A stretch of 64,000 bases of DNA from the NCBI RefSeq assembly GCF_000372725.1, contig NW_005201240.1, forward strand, positions 1,434 to 65,433. The letters run 5' to 3'. Under the pieces are notes generated by a model. The model was not told the origin of the DNA, searched no databases, and saw only the letters and a program-made list of their open reading frames with translations. Each line of letters begins with the position of its first letter. Within the stretch, counting starts at the first letter, position 1. The position numbers were made by a program, and so were the translations under genes. Below, piece after piece: positions 1 to 10,300 of the stretch. Source of the DNA: Emiliania huxleyi CCMP1516. Lineage: Eukaryota > Haptophyta > Isochrysidales > Noelaerhabdaceae.

Positions 1-58
1 CCCCACCACCACCACCACCACCACCACCACCACCCCCCCCTGCCCCTTCTCTCCGCAG

Positions 59-1634
59 GCGCTGCTGTCGGAGCTCGAGGGAGTGCTTCAGATCCGGGGG
101 GCCGCGCAGCGAGTGCACGCGCGCACCATCCCGCTCTACCGCTCCTCGGCCGCAGCGCTGCTCGAGGCGCCGACTTCAGTCGGGGACCCGGGCGGCGCGT
201 GGGCGGCGCTGGCGCTGCGGCAGCAGGGGCTGGCGCTGCCCACCGAGCGCGCCAAGGCGGCGCTGCAGGGGGCGCGGCGGGTCACGAGTGAATCCCTCAC
301 CCTGATGCGCGTACCTCCGCAGGCGGTGCTGCAGGAAGAGTCCCGCCGCATCGCAACCGCGCGGCTCGAGGATGCGGCGCGCCGTCCCCTGCCTCTCCCT
401 CCTCTCCCTCCTCTCCCTGGGACGCGTCCATGCGCCGCCCCCCCCCTGCCTCTCCCTCCTCTTTCTTGGGGGGCGGCGGGCGGGTGGTGGCCGTTTCGTG
501 GCCGTGTCGTTGGACGCGTCGTGGACGTGTCCCGTGACAGGCGCGCCTCGCCGCTGCCGGGCGCGACGACGAGGCGACCTCAGCGCTGCTCGAGCTCACC
601 GGCTGGGCCGACCTGGTTGGATCGCTCGTCCAGCTGGCGGGCTGGTCTGGGGAGGCGCCCGCGCGCGACTTGGCCGAGCGGTATTTGGGCGCCCTCTCCT
701 CCGAGCCGGGGGAAAATGGGCCCCCCCCAGAAACCCGTTTTTCTCCGGGAAATTTGCAAAAGCCCCCCCCCCCCCCCCCTTTTTTCCGCCCTTTTCTTTT
801 GCCCCCCCCCCCCCCCCCCTCTGGCAGGCCTCGAGGAGGCGGCCCAGCGCCTCCTCTCCGGCACGGGCGCCAACCTCGCCTCCTCGCTGCCGCTGCTGCA
901 GAGCATGCTCGCCCTCGGCACTCCGTCCCTCAAGGCGGCTCGCGACGACTACTGCAGCCGGAGCGAGAGTAGCCGAGAGTAGCCGAGAGTAGCCGAGAGT
1001 AGCCGAGAGTAGCCGAGAGTAGCCGAGAGTAGCCGAGAGTAGCCCTCACGGCGGCTCGCGACGACTACTGCAGCCGGAGCGAGCGTAGCCGAGAGTAGCC
1101 GAGAGTAGCCGAGAGTAGCCGAGAGTAGCCCTCAAGGCGGCTCGCGACGACTACTGCAGCCGGAGCGCCGCGACGGCCGCAGCCGCCGCGCCTCTGCCCT
1201 CCTCTCACCCCCCCCCCCCCCTTCCCCACAGGCTCGACCGGCTGCTCGCCTCGGCGCAGTACGGAGAGAGCGAGCGCAAGGCGCTCGACGCCGCCGCCAC
1301 CCAGCTGGGCCTGCCGGAGCCGCTCGCGCGGAAGCTCGCCCTCGACGCGTACTACGGCTGGCTCCTCGACCTGACTGAGGGCTTCGGCTCGCGGAGCAGC
1401 GACGCCAAGGCGGAGCTCGAGCGCTCTGCCGAGCTGCGCGCCTGTCTGCAGCTCGAGCCCTCCGCCGTCGGCGAGCTCTACTCCAACACCGAGATCGACG
1501 CGTCGGTGTTGTCCGCCTGCTGCGACGCCCTCGCGCCCGGCTCGGAGTACGAGGCGATGGAGACGATGCAGCACCTCGAGCGCGCGCTCGACGCGCGGCC
1601 CGGCGTCGTGGCGCAGATCCTCCGCACCTCGTGA
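59..1634 (+). CDS. Helical-repeat protein, 3' part (possibly Tic110-like)
   Basis: This is the 3' portion of a multi-exon gene whose start lies before the window. An exon opens after a CAG acceptor at 58. Further exons are about 541-688, 828-934, 1137-1200 and 1231-1634, ending in TGA. The joined reading is alpha-helical, with segments such as RRIATARLEDAARLAAAGRD, ALLELTGWADLVGSLVQLAG and AATQLGLPEPLARKLALDAY. This pattern of short helical modules with LG-LP turns reminds me of the repeated stromal helices of Tic110, the plastid inner-envelope import scaffold, but no signature residue clinches it. It could be another helical-repeat protein. At least two introns begin with GC: at 377 (repeating the next exon's GCGCGCC) and at 935. 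The intron at 689-827 has long C and A runs that may hide sequencing errors. Confidence 0.45.
935..1136 (+). repeat. Intron of decamer repeats between exon copies
   Basis: A GC-AG intron made of tandem 10-mers (AGTAGCCGAG) and two extra copies of the start of the following exon. GCGGCTCGCGACGACTACTG occurs at 935, near 1052 and at 1137, and each copy continues with further matching bases. Splicing from 935 to 1136 leaves exactly one copy in the message. Confidence 0.7.
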
Positions 1635-2057
1635 TGGTGGCGAGTGCCGCCGGATGCAATGCACGAGCAGCGAGGAGCGGTGAGGATGCTCTTCCGTCAA
1701 GTTAACCGACGCGCTCGCGAACGAGTCCGAATATCGCGGCATCAGCAATCACAGACTACCTATTGGTGCCCCGCCCCACGAAATTGGTGGGGCGGGGGAG
1801 AGAGCGCGACGAGACTCGAGAGAGCTGTGCAAGGTCTTGTACACGCGGGCTACCCGTCGAGAGCAGCAGGGGGAGAGAGATGGCATGAGGGAGATGGGTT
1901 CTACATTGCGGAGTGGGCGAAAGAAAAGTGTAAGAGCAACCTTAGGGGACCCCTAGGCTTAAAAGGGTGGGGAGCAAAGGAGTAGTGCGCATCCTCGACT
2001 GCCGCCCCTCACAGCTCGATGTGGGCGATGGCCAGGTTGCAGGTTCCAGGCACTGTG
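1635..2057. other. Intergenic, no gene seen
   Basis: From the stop codon to the target site of the transposon I see no convincing coding pattern, RNA gene or named repeat. The stretch is less GC-rich than the genes and contains short direct repeats around GTGGGGCGGG. Confidence 0.5.
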
Positions 2058-2065
2058 CGTGGCCC

Positions 2066-2996
2066 ACTGGTTGGGTAGTAGTCTAAGTTCTGAGCCTGGA
2101 GGCCTAACGGGTCTAAGTGTGGCTAGCCACGCTGGAGTGCTTGAGCGGTCTAAGATCAGCGGGAGCCTCTTACATCGGCTAAGTCGGCCGTGGACGGCCT
2201 GGGGCCAAGAGGCTCCCACCGTGATCAACGTACAACGATACGGCGCAGCCCCCAAATTTTCTTCGCCTGCGGCGGGCGATCGATCCTTCTCATGCTCAGC
2301 AATCGCCGCCTCAGCATCCTCCTCTTCCGATTCTCGTTGCTGCTTCTTGAGCGCAATCTTCGGCGACTTCTCGCCAAACAGTTCTCACAAATAGCCTCAA
2401 GCTCAAACAAACGCGTGTCAGAGAAGCCTGTGTATGCTGGTCCTCTTTGAACGATCCGCGCGTGAGGTAGCATAGGGCCTTGTTGGCAGCAGCCAGCTTG
2501 TTGCGCTGCTTCGTTGCGATGAGCTGATTGGGATCGCAGAAGTGCATGCCAAGCACCGCCACGATCTTGAAGCAGAACACATCGCAACCGCATCGTCCGC
2601 ACTGCCATCGGCATGCCGCGCCCGCCGCTTCGCCGCAGCCGCCTTAAGGCACGCATAGCGGCAGCATATGGTACGTTGCGCGTACTTGAGCAGGCGTTGC
2701 GCGCCGCAAGTGGCGCACTGGCCCTGGGAGAAGGCGATATGGCGTCGTGCGCGGCAAACGTTGGTCGGGACGCGTCCAGGTATTTTTCGTAAACCTGAAA
2801 GCTTTTCAGGTATACCCGGGTTTTACCCGGAGTTGGCCTTATGTTGTAGGATATTGGCCTTATGTCGTCTAAGTTCATGGCCCCCGACCATGAGGGTCTA
2901 AGTCTGAGCCCGGCTCCGTGCGGGGGCTAAGTTGAGCGCTCGCTCGCTGCAGAGGCTAAGTGTAGAGCGACCCTCTAGCCCTACTACCCAACCATT
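2066..2996. mobile_element. Non-autonomous TIR DNA transposon, copy 1 (931 bp)
   Basis: The element has 16-bp terminal inverted repeats: ACTGGTTGGGTAGTAG on the left and the reverse complement of AATGGTTGGGTAGTAG on the right. It is flanked by a perfect 8-bp target-site duplication, CGTGGCCC at 2058-2065 and 2997-3004. Both ends carry subterminal copies of the motif TCTAAGT/GCTAAGT (for example 2082, 2108, 2176, 2869, 2895, 2926 and 2957), typical of transposase-binding arrays. An 8-bp duplication fits hAT, P or KDZ-like superfamilies, but the terminal bases do not decide between them. The interior holds only short reading frames on the minus strand, including a charged segment, QRESEEEDAEAAIAEHEKDR in the other copy. 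No full transposase is visible, so it probably needs an enzyme supplied elsewhere. Confidence 0.85.
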
Positions 2997-3004
2997 CGTG
3001 GCCC

Positions 3005-3718
3005 CGCACGCGGCGGCGCGGCACCGTCCGGCCAACCCGTCGCGAGGAAGCCCTGGCGCGCCTGCGGCTTAAACGGCTTAAAACGGGCCTAGGCCCATTT
3101 TAAGGCTGCCTGGGCCGCCGAATCCTTAAACGGTCTTAAACGCTTAAACGGTGCGGGAGAGCTCCCGTGTCATCGGCCGAGGTCGATGGTCCGGGAGGCT
3201 CCCGGTACGCGGTAGACGCCGTAGGCCGGGAAGCTGGCTACAGTCAGCTAGCACGCGTCCCCTATGCGAGTATGGCTCCTGCCAGTGCACCAGACTTACA
3301 GATGTGTCTTCAGAGGCGGGTTTGTGCCCAATAACGGCAGTATTGGACAATTGGAGAAAACGGCGCGGAACCCAGCGACGCATGCCGGTGAGGCCGATTT
3401 TCTTAAATGGTCTTAAAAGAGGGACCACCCCCCGTGCCTGCAATCTCTTAAATGGCAAGTTAAGCCCCCAAACCTCCTCGTTTCTTAAAAGGTCTTAAAA
3501 AAATCCAAGAGAGTAGTAAGATCTAAGAAGGCGGGAGAATCCAAAAAAGCCGCCCAAAAAGCCACAAAAAGCCAGCGAGCCTCCCGTTACGCGATTGCTC
3601 GCGAAGCGCAGCATGATGCGTGGCCAGCGTGGGAGCAGGCCGGCGCCGACGCTGCCAGAAAATCCGGCCCTCAGAACCCTAGGGTCCCCTAAGAGAGCAA
3701 CCGTTACGCCTTTGAGGC
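3005..3718. repeat. Repeat-rich gap with CTTAAA(C/T)GG motifs and repeat family R1
   Basis: No gene is apparent. Spaced copies of CTTAAACGG/CTTAAATGG lie at about 3065-3150 and 3400-3500. The segment 3519-3612 matches 21079-21170 closely and, in inverted form, 11641-11695. It includes GCCACAAAAAGCCAGCGAGC and one arm of the 17-bp hairpin that is complete at 21141-21185. Confidence 0.6.
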
Positions 3719-4525
3719 TTGATCTCTCACCCACCACCAGTGTCTCACACGGACGACCACTCACGGGCGCCGCGCGCAATGGGCGCCGGCTTCGAGCGCA
3801 GCCGCGGCTGGCGGGCTAAAATAGACTTTGCATTAGACAAGACTGTATTCGACGAGCACGCGATGCCGCTTGAAGCCGCTCGAGCCAAAGCAGAGGTCAA
3901 AGCGTCCAAGCGTCCCGACCTCCTTGGCTTCTCCAAGCCCTCCTGGAACTCCTCCACACTGCCAGAAAACTTTGTTCCGTTTCCAGAGCGACCGATGATG
4001 CACCAATTGTCCAAGTATCACTCGCTCAAGCGGTTCGACTACGACCACCGTGCTGAAGTGCTGGAGGCAAGTGATGGCAACTCCGACTCCCAATATATTG
4101 GCCGGGGAAGCAAACTGCAGTACACGGAGCGGCACATCGCACGCTCAGCGCCGGCGTTGAGCATTTTACGATCGGCCCCACTTCATCCAGCGCTGAGGGA
4201 TAAGGCGCGGTGGAACGTGACGACCGGGGGCGAACCACATGAGGCGGCCAAAGCGCACAGGCTGCGGGCGGAGATGCAGCTCCGTTCCGCGGCACGCAAC
4301 TCGAGGAGGCACGGGGTTCCTCCCGGTCGCGTGGGAGCTATGGAGCGCTCCGTTGCACTCATTGATCAAGAGCGAGCCCGCAAGAAGGCGACACGACTCT
4401 TTGGAAACACAGCCCGTCCCGATTCACGGCCGCCGCTCTCGGAATCTGATAAACTTGAGCTATCGCCGAGTCGGCAAGTGCCTTGCAAAGCAGTGACCAC
4501 CTGGAGCCTTGGCGGCTTCTGCTGA
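3719..4525 (+). CDS. Hypothetical protein, 268 residues, single exon
   Basis: An uninterrupted frame of 268 codons ending in TGA. I do not recognise the family. The protein is basic and moderately charged, with an N-terminal stretch MGAGFERSRGW that may be the true start (Met21, about 3779) and motifs such as SKRPDLLGFSKPSWNSSTLP. The middle carries KYHSLKRFDYDHRAEVL. No signal peptide or membrane segment is evident. Base composition is more balanced than in the surrounding GC-rich genes and the residue mix looks like real protein, not a shadow frame. It is flanked by repeats on the left and 800 bp of non-coding DNA on the right. A structural role, for example in the axoneme, is possible but unsupported. 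Confidence 0.55.
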   Translation: MISHPPPVSHTDDHSRAPRAMGAGFERSRGWRAKIDFALDKTVFDEHAMPLEAARAKAEVKASKRPDLLGFSKPSWNSSTLPENFVPFPERPMMHQLSKYHSLKRFDYDHRAEVLEASDGNSDSQYIGRGSKLQYTERHIARSAPALSILRSAPLHPALRDKARWNVTTGGEPHEAAKAHRLRAEMQLRSAARNSRRHGVPPGRVGAMERSVALIDQERARKKATRLFGNTARPDSRPPLSESDKLELSPSRQVPCKAVTTWSLGGFC

Positions 4526-5358
4526 GTCACTGGTTCTTCGCCGCTGCGGTAGGCCTGCATCGGTAGAAAGCGCATTGGCTTTGCCTCTTTCGTTTAGCAC
4601 ATATCATGTCGCGCCGCGGTCGGTCAGTGTCGGTGGTGGGGTGTGTGGTGTCAGGTGTTTCGCGGCGACGGGTGGCGGTGTGCGGTGAGAGCGGAGGCGG
4701 GTCCTGCTGTCCGTCGAACTTGATATGCACCTTTATGATCAACGCTCCTCACCGCATGGGTTGGCGCAGAGCCGCGAGTCTCCACCTCTTCGCGCGACCC
4801 ACCACGCCACACGCGGGGGTTTGCGAGAAGGCGGCGGGCGTGAACAACCGGCCGAGAGTATGTTCCCGTGTTTGCCGATAGCAGCAGCAGCACAGCAGCA
4901 GCAGGCCAGCAGCAACGGACGACAATAGCTCAGAGAGAGGGGGTTGGGGTCTGTCAACTGTCATCAGCAGTCACGAGTCCTCGAGTGCCAGCACCACCGC
5001 AACATTCTGTTTGTGCCAGTCTTAGTGTATTGTTGGCAAATCAAGACACAGAGCTCACACAGAATCACAGCGGGAGGAAAGCGGCGAGTCGCCAGTGTGC
5101 AAAAAAGAAAAAAGAAAATAGAAACCCGGGGAGGGATGTGGGAAAAAGAAAGAAAGAAAACAGCCGACCCAAACGAGGGATGGGGGAGGAGGACAGGGTC
5201 GTCCCCACCTGCACGAGCAGGATTTTGGAGGACGATCAGGGGGACAGGTGGGCTCTCCTGCTCCTGACAAGGGACACGAAAGGCGCGCAGCGCGGTGCAC
5301 GGTGGAATCCCAACTCCACTGAGGGATGGGAGTGCGAGTGCGTGCTTTCTTATTTGCT
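4526..5358. other. Intergenic and likely promoter region of uS5m
   Basis: No convincing coding exon. It holds short CAG/AGC runs (about 4880-4915), a purine-rich GAAAGAAAGAAAA tract (about 5105-5165), and GTATTGTTGGCAAATCAAGA (about 5030), which resembles TATATTGTTGGCAAGTCAGG at about 59613, so a diffuse repeat may be present. Confidence 0.4.
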
Positions 5359-6862
5359 ATGTCGCAAGTGTTTCGGGGCGCGAGCCGACTGGCGCGTGCT
5401 CGCGCGCTCGTCGCCAGCGCGCCGACGCGCGGCATGGCCGGGCCGTCCGGGGCGGGCAAGGGCGACCGGCGTGGGGGGTTCTGGAGCAAGTGGAACGCGG
5501 CGACGCAGCAGGAGTTTGCGCAGGAGGTGGCGTTTGAGGGCGACAAACGGTCCGAACGGCGGAGATCGCCCCTCCGATCGGTGGCGCAGGCGGCTGCGCA
5601 GGACCCTCGCGACGACTACGACGACCTCGAGTTCCTTCTGGACGACTCGCTCGAGTCGGTGGGCGAGGCAATCGGTGGTGAGGGGCGCGACGGCGGGCGG
5701 GGCCAGGCGGCCGAGGAGCTCGAGGCGGTGCGTGAGGCGCTGCTGAGCGACGACGCCGTCTCCGCTCGACGACGCGCCGAGCTCCTTGGCCTGCTCGACG
5801 AGCTCGGCCCCGCCGCACTGGCCGCGCCGGCGCGGTACCCGCCTCCCGGCTCCGAGGGGCGGAGGGAGGCGTTGGACCTGGACGAGCTTGGTCTGGACGA
5901 CGACGGCGGGTCGGGGGACCTGTCGATGGTCTCCTCCTTCCTCGACTCGGTCCGGCTGCGCGAGGCGGGCGCCCTCCCTCCCGGCGGCTTCTTCGCGCAC
6001 GTCTTGCACACGAGGGCCGTGTCAAAGGCGGCGCACCCCCTTGAGACGCCTCCGAGACACCTCCTGGACTCCTCCGAGACACCTCCTGGACTCCTCCGAG
6101 CACCTCCGAGCACCTCCGAGCCACTCCCGAGACAGCTCCCAGCACCTCCGAGCACCTCCGAGCACCTCCGAGCCACTCCCGAGCCACTCCCGAGACAGCT
6201 GCGAGACAGCTGCGAGACACCGACCGTCTTGCGCACGGCGTGTCGCAGGTGACGAGCGGGGGCAAGAAGCGCTCCATCTCTGTGCTCGCAGTGGTTGGGA
6301 ATGGAGCCGGCAGCGCGGGCTTCGGCCTCGGCAAGGACGAGGAGGCGACGGAGGCGCTGGTCAAGGCGTGCAAGGCGGCGCGCAAGCAGCTGCTGCACGT
6401 GGACCGCTTCGACGGCCGCCTCTCTCGCACGCCACGCGCTGCTTGCGGAGAGGTCGCCGGATCACTCGCCCAAGCTGTGAGCAGGCCGCACCATCTTCCA
6501 CGACATGGAGGACACGTGGGCAAGGACCAAGTGCGTCGTCCTGATGCGGCGGGCGGGGTCGGGCACGCGCTGCTCGTGGCTCATGTGGTGATTAATCACT
6601 TAATTAGGTCCTTAATGATGTGATGAATTAATTAGGCACGCGCTGCTCGTGGCTCATGTGGAAGATCCTCAACGCCTTCGGCATCACCGACGTCTCCGTC
6701 AAGGTGCACGGCTCCAAGAACAAGATCAACCAGACGCGCTGCATCTTCAACGCGCTTCAGCGGATGGTGTCCGCGCGCGACGTCGCGAACAACCGCGGCA
6801 AGCGGGTCCTCGACATGACGCCGCGCTCCTCCATCGCCCAGGCAGGCTACCGCCCGGACTAG
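5359..6862 (+). CDS. MRPS5: Mitochondrial ribosomal protein uS5m
   Basis: Small-subunit ribosomal protein S5 of the mitochondrion. Exons are 5359-6027, 6249-6414, 6485-6562 and 6636-6862. The first exon encodes an Arg/Ala-rich presequence (MSQVFRGASRLARARALVAS) and a long acidic extension. I chose Met 5359 over 5326 because it begins this presequence. The S5 core follows: RAVSK joined to VTSGGKKRSISVLAVVGNG, then FGLGKDEEATEALVKACKAA, RTIFHDMEDTWARTKCVV, SGTRCSWLMWKILNAFGITD and VSVKVHGSKNKINQTRCIFN, ending ARDVANNRGKRVLDM. This matches the KKRSISVLAVVGNG and GxGLRCSWL signatures of mitochondrial S5. All three introns read as GC-AG. The first is filled with about 10-bp CACCTCCGAG repeats. The last is an AT-rich insert with a 27-bp exon duplication. 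Confidence 0.9.
6562..6661 (+). repeat. AT-rich intron with 27-bp exon duplication (uS5m)
   Basis: The sequence beginning GGCACGCGCTGCTCGTGGCT lies at 6562-6588 and again at 6635-6661. Between them is an AT-rich block built on TAATTA. The intron is 6563-6635 (73 nt, GCACGCGC...AATTAG), and splicing keeps one copy. Confidence 0.85.
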
Positions 6863-7361
6863 CCGCCGCAGCTCCAGGAGCGCGACGCATTTATCTATCA
6901 ACGCGCGCTAGTTCCTGCCCTGGGCGCTGCGTGGGCCAGGGCGGGCCGCTGCGTGGCGGGGGCGACCCGACGAGCGGCGAGACTCAGCCAGTGTGGCCGA
7001 GTGGGGATCCACAATCACCTCGCCGTCCGCAAAAGCGAGTACTTTCTTGTACACGACCAAACAAGAAGAGGAGAGAGAACACAAAGGCTCGAGACGGCGA
7101 GTCGCGAGAGCGAGTGAGCGAGTGCGAGACACCGGCGGCGAGAGGCAGACCAGAGCGCTCAAGAGACAAGAGACCGGCAGGCCGCCCGCGCAAAGTCCGC
7201 TCGCGCACGCGCTCACACGGTCTCGCCCTCTCTCTCAAAAGCCGCACAAACCCACAAATCGGGACTTGCCTGTGAAAAGAACGTGTCCGGCATGCAGGAC
7301 GGCGTGGCGAGTCTCGAGCGGCCGATGCGGCCCGACGCCGCGCCGTCCGCCTCTCGATGCG
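6863..7361. other. Gap between convergent genes
   Basis: The space between the 3' ends of uS5m (+) and the fusion gene (-). No coding signal was recognised; presumably two 3' UTRs and a shared termination region. Confidence 0.5.
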
Positions 7362-10300
7362 TCACGCGGCCTCCGGGCTGGCCGCCTCGCGGACAAAGAA
7401 GGTTGCCTTTGCGTGAAGGCGGGGCGGGGGTGAGCGGGGGGGAGGGGGGAGGGGGAGGAGGGAGGGGGGGGAAGGGGGGGGGGGGGGGGGTAGGAGCTGG
7501 GGGTTGGGCGACCTGCGGGTGGAGACCCGCCTCGAGCAGCGACAGCGGTGCGTCTGCCTCGCCCACGACCAGCCGCGGGTAGTTCGAGACGAGCTCGAGG
7601 CCGGCGGGGCACGCGGCCGCCGCTTCCGGCGAAGCGGCGGTGACCCAAGTCCGCACGTGGCTGAGGGGCGCCTAATTAATTCATCAATAGTTAGTTAGTC
7701 AATTAATTAATGAAGTCCGCACGTGGCTGAGGGGCGCCTAATTAATTCATCAATAGTTAGTTAGTCAATTAATTAGTTAAGTCCGCACGTGGCTGAGGGG
7801 CGAGCCTGCTTCGGGAAGCGGCGGCTCAGCCGCTTCCCGTCTGGCAGCCGCGCGAGCACCTACACACGGGGACACGGCGCGGACGAGTCCCGGACATGTC
7901 TCGGCCGCGTCCCGTCCGGAAGCAGCCGGCGAGGACCGTCGTCGCGTCTGGCCCAGCGGCAGGCTCGGCAGGGAGAGCCTCCGCCGCCTCGGCCGCCTCG
8001 GCCGCCCGGCGAGCGTGCGCCTCCGCCTCCGCCTGCGCGGCGGCGGCGGCGGCGGCGGCGGCCGCAGCCGCCTCGGCTTCAGCCGCCGCCTTTGCGGCCG
8101 CCTCGGCCGCCGCCTTTTGCTCCTCCTCGTTGATGACTGACGCGGCGAAGTCGACCTCGAGCTCCGTCTCGATGACGCAGACCTGCTCACTCATGCGCCA
8201 TCCTCACCGACGGCTGGCACCCCTCCTCCTCGAGCGTCGTCTCTCTCTGTGTGTGTGTGTGTGGGGGGGGGTTGCACCTCATCTGCGGGGCGGAGCTCCA
8301 CGACAAAGAGCTCGACCTTAGGCGGGCGGGGCGGCGGGGCGGCGTCAGAGACGGACTCGCCGCCGCAAAGAGGGGAGCTGGCTCCCCGAGGGGCAAGGAA
8401 GAGAGTGGCTGTCCAAGAGGCGGCCCTCCCCTCCCCCCCCCCTCCCCTCCCCCCCCCCCTCTCCTCCCCCCCCCCGCCCCTCCCCGCCTGCGCCGCCCCG
8501 GTGTGCAGCATCACGGAGTCGCCGAGGGAGAGAGTGGCGCGCGAGGCGGAGAGGTTCCGCTCGAGCGTGCCTACGAGGACACGTCCGAGACATGTCCCAG
8601 ACATGTCCGCGACGTGTCCCTCACGCGCCAAGGGGCCGCTCGGGCGATCCCTTGGCGTCGTGTCCGCACAGCGCGACGAAGTTGTCGTCGAGCGGCTGGA
8701 GCTTTGCGAAAGTGCCGCGCGGCAGCTCCGCCTACTCGCTCCCTCGACGCCTCGGCAAGGCGCCGCCGCCGCTCCCCACGCGCAGCTGCGCCCTCTCGCC
8801 GAAGAGAGCTGCAGCTGGTCGCCGTCACTCGCGCCGAGCGCACGCATGATCCAGAGCGGCACCTAATTAATTAATTCACTAGCTATGAATGAATGAATTA
8901 GGCGCCGAGCGCACGCATGATCCAGAGCGGCACCACGACCGAGCCCTCGGGCGCGGAGAACTCGAGGACGCCGACGTGGCGGGCCGCGCCTAATTAGTTA
9001 ATTAATAGTTGATTACCTAATTAATTAGTTAGGTAGGACGCCGACGTGGCGGGCCGCGCCGCCCCACTCGAGCTTGAAGAGCATCGGGTGGGGCATGCCT
9101 GGGGCGCGGCACGACGGGGGGGGGAGGGGGAGGCGGAGTCGGGAAGGGCGGCGCTATGCCGTGGCGCGGCGGCAGAGCGCCGCTCGCCTCCCTCCCCGAC
9201 GCGGGCCATGATCTCTTGCAGCGTCGAGGGCGGGAGCAGCACCTTGTCTCCGTCGGAGAGGGAGGGGTTGTCCATCGCCTCGGAGGAGAGGCAGCCTAAG
9301 GACACGTCCCACACATGCCCCACACCTGTCCCACACCCGTCCCACCTCGCACCGCTGCAGAGGGGCTAGCCGAGCACGCCCCGCCACGCCCCTCCGAACC
9401 GGAGCGCGCCGCCGAAGGGCATGCCGGGCGGGAAGCCGCCTCCGAGGGCCGCCGGGCCAGGCCCCATCCCCCCTCCCACCCCTCCCATCCCCCCTCCCAC
9501 CCCTCCTCCGAAGCCGGGGTTGTAGCCTCCGTCCACGAGCAGCCCCGGCGGCGCCTCGCCTCGCGACATGGCGAGCGCTGCGGCGAGCATCGGGTCGTCG
9601 TCGTCGTCGACGTACCCGCCTCCCCCCCCGTACCCTCCTCCCCCCCCGTACCCCCCTCCGTGCCCTCCGCCGCTGTACCCGCGCCTCCCCCCGCCCCGCG
9701 TGCCGTAGTCCCTCCGCACCCGCCTCCCCCGGCTCGGCAGCTCCTCCTCCTCCTCCTCCTCCTCATCATCGTAGTCCTCGTCCTCCTCCTCAGAGTCGAG
9801 CACCATCGGCGCGTGCCGCGAATGCCCCGACCCGCCACCGTACCCAAACCCGCCGCCGCCGCCGCCGCGGCTCCCTCCCACCCCTCCTCCTCTGCCGCCC
9901 TGCCGGCCGCGAGGCGCGGGGCGAGGCGCGGGGCGAGGCGCGGACAAGCCTCCGCTCGTGCCTCCGGCTCCGGTGGAGCCGCCGTTGAGGGTCTCGTCCG
10001 GCCCGCCGCCGAAGCCGAACCCGCCGCCCGCCCCGCCGCCCGCCCCGTTGCTGCTGCTGCTCGCGTCGGCTCCACCAGAGCGGAGGAGCGCCGCCGCGCG
10101 CTGCGACTCGAAGAAGGATGCCGTCGGGCCGGCGCCGGCGGTGGGCGGGCGGGAGGCGAGCTCGGCGGCGGCACGCGCCTGCTCAGGCGGCGGCGCGGGT
10201 GGGGTGGGTGGGGTGTGGGGTGGGGGGGGGGGGGAGGCAGGCGGGGCCCCGGCTAGGGTGGGCTGCGGCCAGGGGGGGGGGGGCTTGACAAGCGGGAGGG

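Noticed and set aside
3719-4525. An axonemal or cilia-associated function for the 268-residue protein
   Set aside because: Only a general impression of composition; no motif supports it.
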